Source: Rhodococcus opacus B4
GTDB lineage: Bacteria > Actinomycetota > Actinomycetes > Mycobacteriales > Mycobacteriaceae
NCBI RefSeq assembly: GCF_000010805.1
Contig: NC_012522.1
Coordinates: 6,510,001-6,574,000 of the forward strand
Length of the DNA: 64,000 bases
Direction: 5' to 3'
In this document: positions 1 to 8,336 of the stretch, one piece after another
Numbering within the stretch: the stretch's first letter is position 1
Layout of the letters: each line of letters starts with the position of its first letter
Translations under genes and position numbers: made by a program
The notes under the pieces: model-generated
Seen by the model: the letters and a program-made list of their open reading frames with translations, nothing else
Database searches by the model: none
What the model was told of the DNA's origin: nothing

Positions 1-1186
1 CGCGGAACGCCGCCCAGTGCTCGAGGTCGGCACCCCGGCGGATCTTCTCCGCCCAGGCCGCCACGCGCGGACCACGCGATCCGCCGGCGAGACGTTCGTC
101 CCACGATTCCAGGTCGTGCAGGGCGCGCGGCAGCAGCCACGGCAGTGACGTTCCGACGAGCAAATGGTCGTAGTCGCCCTCGGTCTGACGCTCGATCCAC
201 GAGAATTCGGGGTCGGACACCATCTCGCGGCGACCGTCGGCGAGGACGCGACCGCACCGCGAGTCGATGACGAGGAGCCTCGCGACGCCGAGGTCCCGTC
301 GATACGACCATTGCGTGCCCTTGGCCCCGTCCGCCTCCTCGTCGGCGGCGGACGCGAACTCGCGGAGCATCGGCTCGACGTCGCCGCCGTCCTTCCGGAC
401 CCGTTGAAACAGTTCGTTTTCGGCGAGGTCGCTCGGCGCCAGATTCCCGAGGTGCTGATAGACCCAGTACGAGGACAGAGCGCCGACGATCCGCTCCTCC
501 CACCACGACGTCGCCTCGAGTTCGTCGCGCCAGGACTCGGAGGTGTTCCAGTCGTCCCGGACGTCGTGGTCGTCGAAGATCATCGAGGTGGGCACCGTCG
601 ACATCAGCCAGCGCACCTGGGGGTCCGACCACGACTCGGCGTAGAGCCAGGTGTATTCCTCGAAATTGCGCACCTGCGGACCGGGTGGCTCCTTCACGTC
701 GTGGATCTCCGCGACGCGGGCCTCCGTCTCCGGGGACAGTTCGTCGGCGTACACCTGATCGCCGAGCAGCAACAGGGCGTCCGGCCACTGTTCGGGCGAC
801 TGTCCGGCCATCCGCACCGCGTACGCGTCCAGGGCATCGGCGCCGAGATGCCGGTTGTCCTCCGTCGTGGACATCGTCGCGAACCGGCACGACCCGAACG
901 CCAGCACCAGCGCATCGTCGTCCTCGCCGAGGGTGCGGATGCGGGACGGACCTGCGTTCGGCAACGGCCACACCGGGCGGCCGTCGAGGGTCACCTCGTA
1001 CGGCGTGCTCGATCCGGGCTCCAGACCCTCCACGACGACGAGCGCATAGTGGTGGCCCGAGACATTCCACGTCCGTTCCTCGTGGCCGAGCACCCGGACG
1101 GTGCACGCCTCGGACGTCTCGACCCACAGCGTCGCATCGCACGTGCCGACATGCCTGAGCAGCGGTCCCAGAATCAGCTCCGCCAC
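1..1186 (-). CDS. PhoD-like metallophosphatase, C-terminus cut by window edge
   Basis: The reverse strand reads open from GTG at 1186 to the window edge, 395 codons. The protein begins VAELILGPLLRHVGT and carries an N-terminal fibronectin-like part. The metallophosphatase core follows, with FGSCRFA, LLLGDQVYADEL and MIFDDHDVRDDWN, the last two being typical metal-ligand segments of the PhoD/alkaline phosphatase D superfamily. I see no signal peptide, unlike classical secreted PhoD, so this is more likely the cytoplasmic PhoD-like branch found across actinobacteria. The substrate is not evident. No strong ribosome binding site precedes the GTG, so the start is provisional. Confidence 0.8.
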   Translation of the reverse strand, partial: MAELILGPLLRHVGTCDATLWVETSEACTVRVLGHEERTWNVSGHHYALVVVEGLEPGSSTPYEVTLDGRPVWPLPNAGPSRIRTLGEDDDALVLAFGSCRFATMSTTEDNRHLGADALDAYAVRMAGQSPEQWPDALLLLGDQVYADELSPETEARVAEIHDVKEPPGPQVRNFEEYTWLYAESWSDPQVRWLMSTVPTSMIFDDHDVRDDWNTSESWRDELEATSWWEERIVGALSSYWVYQHLGNLAPSDLAENELFQRVRKDGGDVEPMLREFASAADEEADGAKGTQWSYRRDLGVARLLVIDSRCGRVLADGRREMVSDPEFSWIERQTEGDYDHLLVGTSLPWLLPRALHDLESWDERLAGGSRGPRVAAWAEKIRRGADLEHWAAFR

Positions 1187-1230
1187 GACGTCACCGGACC
1201 GGAAAATTCGCGCGTGACCGATACATGCGA

Positions 1231-1650
1231 TCAGCCTACGACCCCCGCGCGACGGCGAGGGGGCTTCTGTCCATAGAAGAGTGGTTCGGGCAGGCGCTTG
1301 TTCCGGCTACACGGTGTCGCGTCTTGATAGCTGGGTGAAGTCGAATCCGATCTGACGATGAACAGGGTTTTTGGGGCAGACCCAATTCCGCTCCGACCGA
1401 CCTTCCAGAGGTTGGAGCCGCATGTCACTTTCGGTTGGGCACCAGAGGCAGCGGGCGGCCTTCGGAACTGTGAGAAAAGTTTGCCCTCTGTGTCTCTTTC
1501 GAGGGCCCAGCCCGGTAAGCCGAACCGGAAGGGTCGAAAGCCTTTCGCGCTCAATGTGGAATTGACTGCCAGGATAAATCCGATCGAGGCCACGACAGTC
1601 GAGGCTGTGAGAGTCGCGAAATAGTTGCTGTGATCGAGGTTCAGATCCAC
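1231..1650 (-). CDS. Doubtful small protein with one N-terminal hydrophobic segment
   Basis: This reading frame of 139 codons opens with GTG at 1650, which shares one base with the TAG stop of the zinc-ribbon gene before it, so translational coupling is possible. Residues 10-34 (YFATLTASTVVASIGFILAV and on) would make one membrane helix. The rest is basic, proline-rich and resembles no family I know. The DNA is more AT-rich than its surroundings. It may be a real second gene of a two-gene unit, a decayed gene or a chance frame. Confidence 0.3.
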   Translation of the reverse strand: MDLNLDHSNYFATLTASTVVASIGFILAVNSTLSAKGFRPFRFGLPGWALERDTEGKLFSQFRRPPAASGAQPKVTCGSNLWKVGRSGIGSAPKTLFIVRSDSTSPSYQDATPCSRNKRLPEPLFYGQKPPRRRAGVVG

Positions 1651-1889
1651 TATGGCAACGGCGATACCTCGGTTCGGTGTTCGAACGGATCTCTCGGGGA
1701 CTTCCCGACGATGAAGCCGCCCCCTACCGTGATGTCGTTACCAGCCTGTATGCCGTCGTTGTGAGATCCGAAGTGGAGGGTCGGTGGCGCAACGACAGCG
1801 ACGGAGGTAAACGCTGGATTTATTGAACCGCACCCGCAGTATTCGTAGTCCGCCGGTGGCGTACGTCCGCATTCGCACTCGTATGACAT
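1650..1889 (-). CDS. Small zinc-ribbon-like protein, 79 aa
   Basis: The start ATG at 1889 is chosen because the sequence GGGGGAATTT stands directly in front of it, a good ribosome binding site; the frame is open further upstream but without one. The protein starts MSYECECGRTPPADYEYCGC and has Cys5, Cys7, Cys18 and Cys20, a short CxC-x10-CxC arrangement that could bind one zinc ion. The C-terminal half has no recognised fold. Function is unknown. It lies in a relatively AT-rich islet next to a decayed toxin-antitoxin pair, which suggests recent acquisition. Confidence 0.5.
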   Translation of the reverse strand: MSYECECGRTPPADYEYCGCGSINPAFTSVAVVAPPTLHFGSHNDGIQAGNDITVGGGFIVGKSPRDPFEHRTEVSPLP

Positions 1890-2055
1890 AAATTCCCCCA
1901 AACGTTCCGAAAGATGGGACGTGGTCAATCGCGCATATGTTGACAGATGTGACCGACAGGAAGCTTGCAAGGTTGTTCCCGAACGACGGCGAAGGCAGTT
2001 TTGGAGTTTTGCATCCAAGGAATTGATCACAGAGCCGGCGTGCTACCAATCTGGT

Positions 2056-2270
2056 ATGCATGACTTCATGGCCGTGACACTGCGACTGATGGAGGAGCAG
2101 GAACGCGCGCTAGTACTTCTTGCTGACGCTCGAGGCGTAAGTAAGCAGGAAGCGACTGTCCGCGCGATCGTCGAGGCTGCTGCTCGGCATACCCAGACGA
2201 GCAGGTTCGTGCGCTGTCCCGTCGCGGCCGCGACCGGTACGCCGCGTTGCTGGACCGCCTCGCCCAGTGA
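2056..2270 (+). pseudogene. Ribbon-helix-helix antitoxin, frameshifted
   Basis: Reading from ATG 2056 (or 2068) gives MAVTLRLMEEQERALVLLAD and then KQEATVRAIVEAAARHT, the N-terminal ribbon-helix-helix DNA-binding part of antitoxins paired with Doc toxins. After codon ACC at 2191-2193 the frame is lost. In the frame reached by adding one base near 2195 the sequence continues DEQVRALSRRGRDRYAALLD and ends RLAQ-stop at 2268-2270, exactly where the toxin start GTG (2267) overlaps it. That is the expected end of an intact antitoxin, so a single-base deletion (or a sequencing error) has separated DNA-binding and toxin-binding halves. Confidence 0.7.
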
Positions 2271-2605
2271 CAATCAGCTATCTCACTCTCGAGGACTTGC
2301 TCTCGCTGGCCGAAGATCTGAGTGTCGCTTCCATCAGGAATCTCGGGCCGCTCGATTCGGCGGCCCATCGTCCGCAGACCTCCCTGCGCGAAGAGGATGC
2401 GTACGCGTCGATACATGACGAGGCTGCCGTCTTGCTGGAGTCCTTGACGAGAATGCACGCGCTCGTCGATGGAGACAAGAGGTTGTCCTGGCTGGCGGTT
2501 CAGGTGTTCCATGGCTTGAACGGCTACGATCTGGACGCTCCCGAAGATCCGGCCTATGACCCCGAAGATGCTTGTCGGACAGTACGTGTCGGAGGGTTCG
2601 GCTAG
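2267..2605 (+). pseudogene. doc: Doc-type (Fic family) toxin, C-terminally truncated
   Basis: The 112-residue product is recognisable as a death-on-curing toxin by MTISYLTLEDLLSLAEDL, the HRPQTSL segment and the Fic-like motif HALVDGDKRLSW. Doc phosphorylates EF-Tu in the classical system. Two things are unusual. The motif has Asp where nearly all relatives have Asn (VDGNKR). The last 25 or so residues of the family, a helix after DDPAYDLV, are replaced by PEDACRTVRVGGFG before the stop. With the frameshifted antitoxin upstream this looks like a dead or dying module; an active toxin without antitoxin would be lethal. Confidence 0.7.
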
Positions 2606-2608
2606 CCT
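2603..2608 (+). promoter_or_regulatory. Leaderless -10 element TAGCCT for the DUF4287 gene
   Basis: TAGCCT stands seven bases before the ATG at 2616, the spacing of a leaderless transcript. Its first three bases are also the stop codon of the truncated toxin, so the promoter sits in the breakpoint of the decayed gene. Confidence 0.5.
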
Positions 2609-2615
2609 GTCGCGC

Positions 2616-2828
2616 ATGGCTGAACCAGTGAAGGGTCCCGCGTCGTATTTTCCGTCGATCGAGGCGAAGTACGGACGGCCGATCAGCGAGTGGCAGACGC
2701 TGATCCGTTCGTCCGAGCTGACCAAGCACATGGAGCTGGTGAGCTGGCTGAAGTCCGAACACGGGCTCGGTCACGGTCATGCCAACGCGCTGGTGGCGCA
2801 CACCCTGAAGGAAGACGCCGCCGGCTGA
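2616..2828 (+). CDS. DUF4287 domain protein, 70 aa
   Basis: The product consists of one DUF4287 domain: SYFPSIEAKYGRPISEW near the start, ELTKHMELVSWLKSEHGLGH in the middle and HANALVAHTL at the end. The family is common as a small stand-alone cytoplasmic protein in bacteria and its biochemical role is not established. The ATG at 2616 is preferred over in-frame starts further upstream because the domain starts a few residues later and a leaderless -10 stands before it. Confidence 0.85.
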   Translation: MAEPVKGPASYFPSIEAKYGRPISEWQTLIRSSELTKHMELVSWLKSEHGLGHGHANALVAHTLKEDAAG

Positions 2829-2934
2829 CGGGTCACCGGCGGTAGCTCGCCGCGATGAATCCGGAGTTCGGCCGCGGGCTATCATTCCGACGACGAATCT
2901 GGTGTCGAGGGTTCTGCTGTCGAAGGGAATCGAA

Positions 2935-4863
2935 GTGAGCACGAAAATCGAACAACTGGAGTTCCAGGCGGAGACCCGCCAGCTCCTGGACCTCATGATC
3001 CACTCGGTGTACTCCAACAAGGACTCGTTCCTGCGGGAGCTCATCTCCAACGCCTCGGACGCGCTGGACAAGTTGCGGCTCGAAGCGTTCCGCAACAAGG
3101 ACCTCGACGTCGACACGTCGGATCTGCACATCGAGATCGAGGTCGACGCGGAGAACCGCACACTCACCGTCCGTGACAACGGCATCGGCATGTCCCACGA
3201 GGAGGTCGTCGACCTCATCGGCACGCTGGCCAAGTCCGGCACCGCGGATCTGCGCCGCAAACTGCGCGAAGCGAAGGATGCCGCCGCGTCCGAGGAACTG
3301 ATCGGACAGTTCGGCATCGGCTTCTACTCGACGTTCATGGTCGCAGACAAGGTGACACTGCTGACGCGGAAGGCCGGCGAGAGCGAAGCCACCCGCTGGG
3401 AGTCGAGCGGCGAGGCCACGTACACGATCGAGGCCGTCGACGACGCCCCGCAGGGCAGCTCCGTCACCCTGCACCTCAAGCCCGAGGACGCCGAGGATCA
3501 CCTGCACGACTACACGTCGGAACGGAAGGTCAAGGAACTCGTCAAGCGGTACTCCGACTTCATCGCGTGGCCGATCCGGATGGACGTCGAGCGCACCGTC
3601 CCGGCAGAGGGCGACGGCGAGGACGAGGTCACCACCACGTCCGAGACGATCAACTCGATGAAGGCACTGTGGGCGCGGTCGAAGGACGAGGTGTCCGAGG
3701 CCGAGTACAAGGAGTTCTACAAGCACATCGCCCACGCCTGGGACGAGCCGCTCGAGGTCATCCCGATGAAGGCCGAGGGCACGTTCGAGTACCAGGCCCT
3801 GCTGTTCATCCCGTCCCACGCGCCGTTCGACCTGTTCATGCGGGACGGGAAGACGGGTGTGCAGCTGTACGTCAAGCGCGTCTTCATCATGGACGACTGC
3901 GACCAGCTGATGCCGGAATACCTCCGCTTCGTCAAGGGTGTGGTCGATGCTCAGGACCTCTCTCTCAACGTCTCTCGTGAAATCCTGCAGCAGGACCGGC
4001 AGATCCGTGCCATCCGCCGCAGGCTCACCAAAAAGGTCCTCACCACGATCAAGGACCTGAAGGCCGAGCGGCCCGACGACTACCGCACGTTCTGGGCGGA
4101 GTTCGGCCGCGCGGTCAAGGAAGGCCTGATGTCGGACACCGACAACCGGGACATCCTGCTGGGTATCTCGTCGTTCGCGTCCACCCACAGCGAGGAGGAG
4201 CTGACCTCGCTCGAGGACTACGTGGCGCGGATGAAGGACGGCCAGGAGCAGATCTTCTACGCGACCGGCGAATCTCGGCAGCTGCTCGAGAGCTCCCCGC
4301 ACATGGAGGCCTTCCGCGCCAAGGGCTTCGAGGTGCTGCTGCTCACCGATCCCGTGGACGAGATGTGGGTCGGAGCGGTTCCCGAATTCGACGGCAAGTC
4401 GTTCCAGTCGATCGCCAAGGGTGAGGTCGATCTCGACACCGAGGAAGACAAGAAGGCACACGAGTCGGAGCGGGAGGAGCAGGAGAAGGACTTCGCCGGC
4501 CTGCTCTCCTGGATGGCCGACGCGCTGAGCGAGCAGGTCAAGGAGGTGCGGCTGTCGACGCGGCTGACGACGTCACCGGCCTGCATCGTCGGCGATGCGT
4601 TCAGTATGTCCCCGGCACTCGAGCGGATGTACCGGGCGTCCGGGCAGCCCGTGCCCACCACGAAGCGCATCCTCGAGCTCAACCCCTCCCACCCGCTCGT
4701 CACCGGGCTGCGGGAGGCTCACGGCGAACGTAACGAGGATCCTGCGCTGGGGGAGACAGCGGAGCTTCTCTACGGGATGGCGTTGCTGGCCGAGGGCGGC
4801 GAACTCGACGATCCCGCCCGGTTCACCACGATGCTCGCCAACCGTCTCGCCAGGACGGTGTAA
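2935..4863 (+). CDS. htpG: Molecular chaperone HtpG (Hsp90)
   Basis: This 642-residue protein is bacterial Hsp90. The N-terminal GHKL ATPase domain has SFLRELISNASDALDKLR (catalytic Glu and Mg-binding Asn), DNGIGMS and GQFGIGFYS. The middle domain includes LNVSREILQQ with the Arg that contacts ATP, and a dimerisation domain follows. It acts in the cytosol on stress-damaged clients. The GTG at 2935 is chosen because AAGGGA lies seven bases upstream and the protein then begins MSTKIEQLEFQAETRQLLDL, the usual family start. Length is normal for the family and the epimerase gene follows after six bases. Confidence 0.96.
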   Translation: MSTKIEQLEFQAETRQLLDLMIHSVYSNKDSFLRELISNASDALDKLRLEAFRNKDLDVDTSDLHIEIEVDAENRTLTVRDNGIGMSHEEVVDLIGTLAKSGTADLRRKLREAKDAAASEELIGQFGIGFYSTFMVADKVTLLTRKAGESEATRWESSGEATYTIEAVDDAPQGSSVTLHLKPEDAEDHLHDYTSERKVKELVKRYSDFIAWPIRMDVERTVPAEGDGEDEVTTTSETINSMKALWARSKDEVSEAEYKEFYKHIAHAWDEPLEVIPMKAEGTFEYQALLFIPSHAPFDLFMRDGKTGVQLYVKRVFIMDDCDQLMPEYLRFVKGVVDAQDLSLNVSREILQQDRQIRAIRRRLTKKVLTTIKDLKAERPDDYRTFWAEFGRAVKEGLMSDTDNRDILLGISSFASTHSEEELTSLEDYVARMKDGQEQIFYATGESRQLLESSPHMEAFRAKGFEVLLLTDPVDEMWVGAVPEFDGKSFQSIAKGEVDLDTEEDKKAHESEREEQEKDFAGLLSWMADALSEQVKEVRLSTRLTTSPACIVGDAFSMSPALERMYRASGQPVPTTKRILELNPSHPLVTGLREAHGERNEDPALGETAELLYGMALLAEGGELDDPARFTTMLANRLARTV

Positions 4864-4869
4864 GTCCCC

Positions 4870-5859
4870 TTGCTGGTATTGGTCACGGGGGGAACAGGGT
4901 TCGTCGGGGCGTGGAGCGCGAAGGCGGCGGTGGACGCCGGTCACCGGGTGCGCTTCCTCGTGCGGGATCCTGCTCGCCTCGTGACCAGTGCGGCGGCGCT
5001 CGGGCTCGACACGTCCGATCACGTGGTCGGTGACATCACGGATGCCGCGTCCGTGCGGCGTGCCCTGGACGGCTGCGACGCCGTCATCCACGCCGCGGCC
5101 GTGGTCGCGGTCGACCCGCGGCGCGCGGAGGAGATGCTGCAAACCAATCTCGCCGGCGCACAGAACGTGCTGGGAACCGCGGTCGAACTCGGCCTCGACC
5201 CGATCGTCTACGTCTCCAGTATCGCCGCCCTGTTCCAGCCGGGGGCCCGGCTCCTCACCCCCGACCTTCCGGTGTGCGGGCCTTCCGACGCCTACGGCCG
5301 AAGCAAGGCGCGCGTCGAGCAGTACGCGCGTGACCTGCAGGCCGACGGTGCACCCATCGCGATCACCTACCCGGGCATGATCGTCGGCCCGCCCGCGGGG
5401 AACCAGTTCGGTGAGGCCGCCCAGGCAGTCGAGGCCGCGGTCCACCTGCGGGGTCTGCCCGGGCGAGGTGCCGCATGGACGATGGTCGACGTGCGTGAGG
5501 TGGCCACGGCGCACGCCGCCCTCCTCCGGCAGGGGAGCGGCGCCCGCCGGTTCATGCTCGGTGGTCCCCGGATCCCGATCGCCGGGATCGCCGGGATGCT
5601 CGCCACGATCACCGGCAGACGGATGGGTGTGTACCCGGTGCCGGACTCCGCGCTGCGCCTGGTGGGCAGGCTGGTGGACGTGATCGACCGGTTCGTCTCC
5701 ATCGACACGCCCGTCTCGGAGGCCGCCATGGAGTACTACACGCGGATGCCGGACACCGACGACAGTCCGAGCGAGAGCGAACTGGGTGTGAAGTACCGCG
5801 ATTCCGTGGAGACGCTGGCCGACACCGTTGCCGGGCTCATCGAGGCCGGCCGGCTGTGA
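4870..5859 (+). CDS. NAD(P)-dependent epimerase/dehydratase (extended SDR)
   Basis: The 329-residue enzyme starts with a dinucleotide-binding motif TGGTGFVG at residues 6-13. It has the SDR triad candidates Ser116/Ser117, Tyr142 and Lys146 (in YGRSK). It therefore is an extended short-chain dehydrogenase; the actual substrate (nucleotide sugar, flavanol-like or steroid-like) cannot be told. The start is TTG at 4870, because the Rossmann strand begins immediately after it and no better codon is available. Its TGA overlaps the GTG of the DNA glycosylase gene by four bases, so the two are probably cotranscribed, perhaps with htpG. Confidence 0.85.
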   Translation: MLVLVTGGTGFVGAWSAKAAVDAGHRVRFLVRDPARLVTSAAALGLDTSDHVVGDITDAASVRRALDGCDAVIHAAAVVAVDPRRAEEMLQTNLAGAQNVLGTAVELGLDPIVYVSSIAALFQPGARLLTPDLPVCGPSDAYGRSKARVEQYARDLQADGAPIAITYPGMIVGPPAGNQFGEAAQAVEAAVHLRGLPGRGAAWTMVDVREVATAHAALLRQGSGARRFMLGGPRIPIAGIAGMLATITGRRMGVYPVPDSALRLVGRLVDVIDRFVSIDTPVSEAAMEYYTRMPDTDDSPSESELGVKYRDSVETLADTVAGLIEAGRL

Positions 5860-6425
5860 GTTTCACGAGGGCGGAACTGGAATCGTTCCGGGACGCCGAG
5901 GTTCCCGACCTCATCGGACCGGGATGCCGCCTGCTGTTCGTCGGCATCAATCCGGGACTGTGGACGGCCGCGACGGGAGCGCATTTCGCACGTCCGGGCA
6001 ACCGCTTCTATCCGGCGCTGCTGGGCGCCGGCATCATCGAGCGACCGATCGACCCGACGGCGGGCATGTCGGACGCGGACCGCGATCACCTGATCGAGCG
6101 GGGCGTCGGCATCACCAATCTGGCCCCGCGCGCCACGGCAAAGGCCGACGAGCTGACCGGTGAGGAACTGGCGGTCGGCGCCGAACGCCTGCGCGGCGTC
6201 GTCCGCGACACGGCTCCCCGGGTGGTGGCCGTCGCCGGAATCACCGCCTATCGCACGGCATTCGGGGAGCGTGCAGCGAAGAAGGGCAAGCAACCGCGCA
6301 CGCTCGAGGGCGCGGAGTTGTGGCTGGTACCCAATCCCAGCGGTCTCAACGCCCACGAAACCGTCGCCACTCTCGCCGCGTCGTACCGGGAGGCGGCGAT
6401 CGAGGCCGGAATCGTCTCGAGCTGA
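5856..6425 (+). CDS. mug: Mismatch-specific (G:U/G:T) DNA glycosylase, Mug family
   Basis: The 189-residue protein belongs to uracil-DNA glycosylase family 2 (Mug/TDG). Motif 1 is GINPG at residues 30-34, with Asn32 in the catalytic position, and motif 2 is NPSGL at 159-163. Family members remove uracil or thymine opposite guanine, which matters in high-GC genomes prone to cytosine deamination. The GTG start lies inside the stop of the preceding epimerase gene (four-base overlap). A second, unrelated uracil glycosylase (family 5) is encoded at 53.1-53.8 kb. Confidence 0.9.
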   Translation: MSFTRAELESFRDAEVPDLIGPGCRLLFVGINPGLWTAATGAHFARPGNRFYPALLGAGIIERPIDPTAGMSDADRDHLIERGVGITNLAPRATAKADELTGEELAVGAERLRGVVRDTAPRVVAVAGITAYRTAFGERAAKKGKQPRTLEGAELWLVPNPSGLNAHETVATLAASYREAAIEAGIVSS

Positions 6426-6438
6426 CCGGGCAGGTCGC

Positions 6439-6444
6439 TAGGCT
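6439..6444 (+). promoter_or_regulatory. Leaderless -10 element TAGGCT
   Basis: TAGGCT stands six bases before ATG 6451, so transcription would begin at or next to the start codon. No clear -35 is visible. Confidence 0.45.
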
Positions 6445-6450
6445 GCGGAG

Positions 6451-6801
6451 ATGACCGTCGTCTACAACCTCCTCTTCGTCTGCCACCTGCTCGGCATGGC
6501 CGCCCTCGTCGGCGGCTATTTCGCGGTGCTCGCGGCGCCGCGGATCTCCGAGGTGATGGTGTGGGGTGCGAGGCTCCAGTTCGTGACGGGACTGATCCTC
6601 GTCGGGCTCGGCGAGGCCGCGCTCGACAAGGACTACAACCACATCAAGATCGGTGTGAAGCTCGTGCTCTCGCTGGTGGTGGTGGCGCTCGCCGAGATCG
6701 GCCGGGGCAAGCAGAAAAGAGGGCAGGAGCGCCCGAACCTCGCCCACGTGGTCGGTGGGCTGGGCATCGTCACCGTGCTGGTGGCCGCCCTCTGGACCTG
6801 A
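6451..6801 (+). CDS. Small integral membrane protein, four predicted helices
   Basis: The 116-residue protein is mostly hydrophobic: helices near residues 3-27, 34-51, 67-84 and 97-115, joined by short charged loops such as EAALDKDYNHIK and RGKQKRGQERP. The pattern resembles small actinobacterial membrane proteins of unknown function. I recognise no family and assign no activity. It ends ten bases before the stop of the convergent acyl-CoA dehydrogenase gene. Confidence 0.75.
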   Translation: MTVVYNLLFVCHLLGMAALVGGYFAVLAAPRISEVMVWGARLQFVTGLILVGLGEAALDKDYNHIKIGVKLVLSLVVVALAEIGRGKQKRGQERPNLAHVVGGLGIVTVLVAALWT

Positions 6802-6811
6802 TCAGGCCCGT

Positions 6812-8206
6812 TCACTTCTTCGGTGGGGCAAGAATCTTCATCGCCAGCCGCTGCGCGGACTCGGGCATCCGGTCCTTCACCGACATCGCGAACTCGCCGG
6901 CCTTCGTGCGCACGGACGTGCCCCGGCCGAACTGGCGGTTGAACGCCGATCCCTCGGTCGGCTGATCGAAGTGCAGCGGCGGGGCGCCGTCCGCGGCGCC
7001 GAGTGCACGCCCGATCACCATCCGCTGAATCTCGCTGGTGCCCTCGAAGATGGTGTACAGCTTGGCGTCCCGGTACCACTTCTCCACCGGGTGGTCGCTG
7101 ATGTACCCCCACCCGCCCATCGTCTGCAGCGCACGTTCGGTGGTTTTCACCGCGACCTCCGATGCCGCGAGCTTCGCCATCGATCCCTCGCCGTGACGGA
7201 ACTCCACGCCCGTCGCCGCCATCCACGACGCCCGCCACGTCAGTAGTCGTGCGGCGTCGATCTGCGTCGCGAGGTCGGCCAGCGGAAAGGCGATGCCCTG
7301 GTTGTCGATGATCGGACCGCCGAACGCCTCCCGTCGATTCGCGTACTCGGTGGCGTACTCGAGTGCCGCGCGGGCGATGCCCAGCGCCTGAGCCGCGACC
7401 ATCGGTCGGGTCTGCTCGAACGTGCCGAGGGTGGCCGATTTCCGCCGCGGCGCGCCGGTGGCCACCTCCTCCTGCACCTCACGGGCCTTCCGCATGCGGT
7501 GCTGGAGTTTGTCGTCGCCGCCGAGCAGGTGGTCGGCGGGCACCCGCACCCGATGAAATTTCAGCTCCGCCGTGTGCGACGCGCGGCAGCCCAGCTTGTC
7601 GAGCTTGCGGACGAGTTCGATACCCGGGCTGCCGCCGGGAACCACGAAGAGGGCCTGCCCCCGGTGTCCGAGGTCCGGATCGACGGTGGCGTTCACGACG
7701 TGCACGTCGGCGATGCCACCGTTGCCGATCCACATTTTGTGGCCCTCGATGACCCAGTCGTCGCCGTCGCGCGTCGCGGTGGTCCGCAGATTGCGGACGT
7801 CGCTGCCGCCCTCGGGTTCCGAGATGCACAGTGCGGCGAGTTTCAGGTTGCCGGGCTCGCCGAAGCACTCCGGTGCCCAGCGCAGCATCTGCTCCGGCGT
7901 CGCGGCCTGCCCGATCGACGACAGCGCCAGCGCGGGCATCACGACGGCGAGCCCGATTCCGGCGCAACCCCAGAACAGCTCCTCCATGAACAGGGGGAGG
8001 GACAGACCGGTCGGGTCGCCGATGAGATCGCGGTAGAACAGTGGACTGTAGAAACCCTCTTCCGCGGCCTTCTCGAGAACGTCCCACGGGAACTCCTGCG
8101 CGCGGTCGTGCTCGGCGGCCACCGGCCGGATCACGTTCTCAGCGAATGCGTGCGTCCGCTCGACGAGGTCCTTCTGCGCGGGGGTGAGCGCGAGGCTGAA
8201 AGTCAT
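6812..8206 (-). CDS. Acyl-CoA dehydrogenase
   Basis: The 464-residue flavoenzyme has the acyl-CoA dehydrogenase signatures in order: the N-terminal helical domain, LAALCISEPEGGSDVRNL and WVIEGHKMWIGNG in the beta domain, and the C-terminal helical domain ending in KLYTIFEGTSEIQRMVIGR with the catalytic-base glutamate in FEGTSE. It oxidises acyl-CoA at the alpha-beta bond with FAD; chain specificity is unknown. A tail of about 65 residues follows the usual end of the fold. GAGGGA six bases before the ATG supports the start. It is divergent from the methyltransferase gene. Confidence 0.93.
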   Translation of the reverse strand: MTFSLALTPAQKDLVERTHAFAENVIRPVAAEHDRAQEFPWDVLEKAAEEGFYSPLFYRDLIGDPTGLSLPLFMEELFWGCAGIGLAVVMPALALSSIGQAATPEQMLRWAPECFGEPGNLKLAALCISEPEGGSDVRNLRTTATRDGDDWVIEGHKMWIGNGGIADVHVVNATVDPDLGHRGQALFVVPGGSPGIELVRKLDKLGCRASHTAELKFHRVRVPADHLLGGDDKLQHRMRKAREVQEEVATGAPRRKSATLGTFEQTRPMVAAQALGIARAALEYATEYANRREAFGGPIIDNQGIAFPLADLATQIDAARLLTWRASWMAATGVEFRHGEGSMAKLAASEVAVKTTERALQTMGGWGYISDHPVEKWYRDAKLYTIFEGTSEIQRMVIGRALGAADGAPPLHFDQPTEGSAFNRQFGRGTSVRTKAGEFAMSVKDRMPESAQRLAMKILAPPKK

Positions 8207-8288
8207 GGCAGTCCCTCGGTGGCCGTGTTGGTGTGCAACAACGTAACACTCACGGCCTGCGAGAACCGTCGATCACAGAATCCTGAGC

Positions 8289-8308
8289 AATGGGATGGCA
8301 ATCCCATT
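8289..8308. promoter_or_regulatory. Perfect 8-bp inverted repeat, candidate operator
   Basis: The sequence AATGGGAT-GGCA-ATCCCATT lies between the divergent acyl-CoA dehydrogenase and methyltransferase genes, 17 bp upstream of the methyltransferase -10. It overlaps that gene's -35 region, so it could bind a repressor or activator. No regulator gene is adjacent. Confidence 0.5.
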
Positions 8309-8324
8309 ATCTGATCGGAGTTGC

Positions 8325-8330
8325 TAGCGT
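8325..8330 (+). promoter_or_regulatory. Leaderless -10 element TAGCGT
   Basis: TAGCGT is six bases before ATG 8337, suggesting that the transcript begins at the start codon of the methyltransferase. Confidence 0.45.
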
Positions 8331-8336
8331 CGAGGT

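Noticed and set aside
164-1276. A 370-codon forward frame at the window start
   Set aside because: It lies opposite the PhoD-like phosphatase, which has real metal-binding motifs; the forward frame has none.
2833-4461. A 542-codon frame antisense to htpG
   Set aside because: Shadow of the htpG codon pattern; Leu/Val/Arg/Asp-rich with no recognisable domain.
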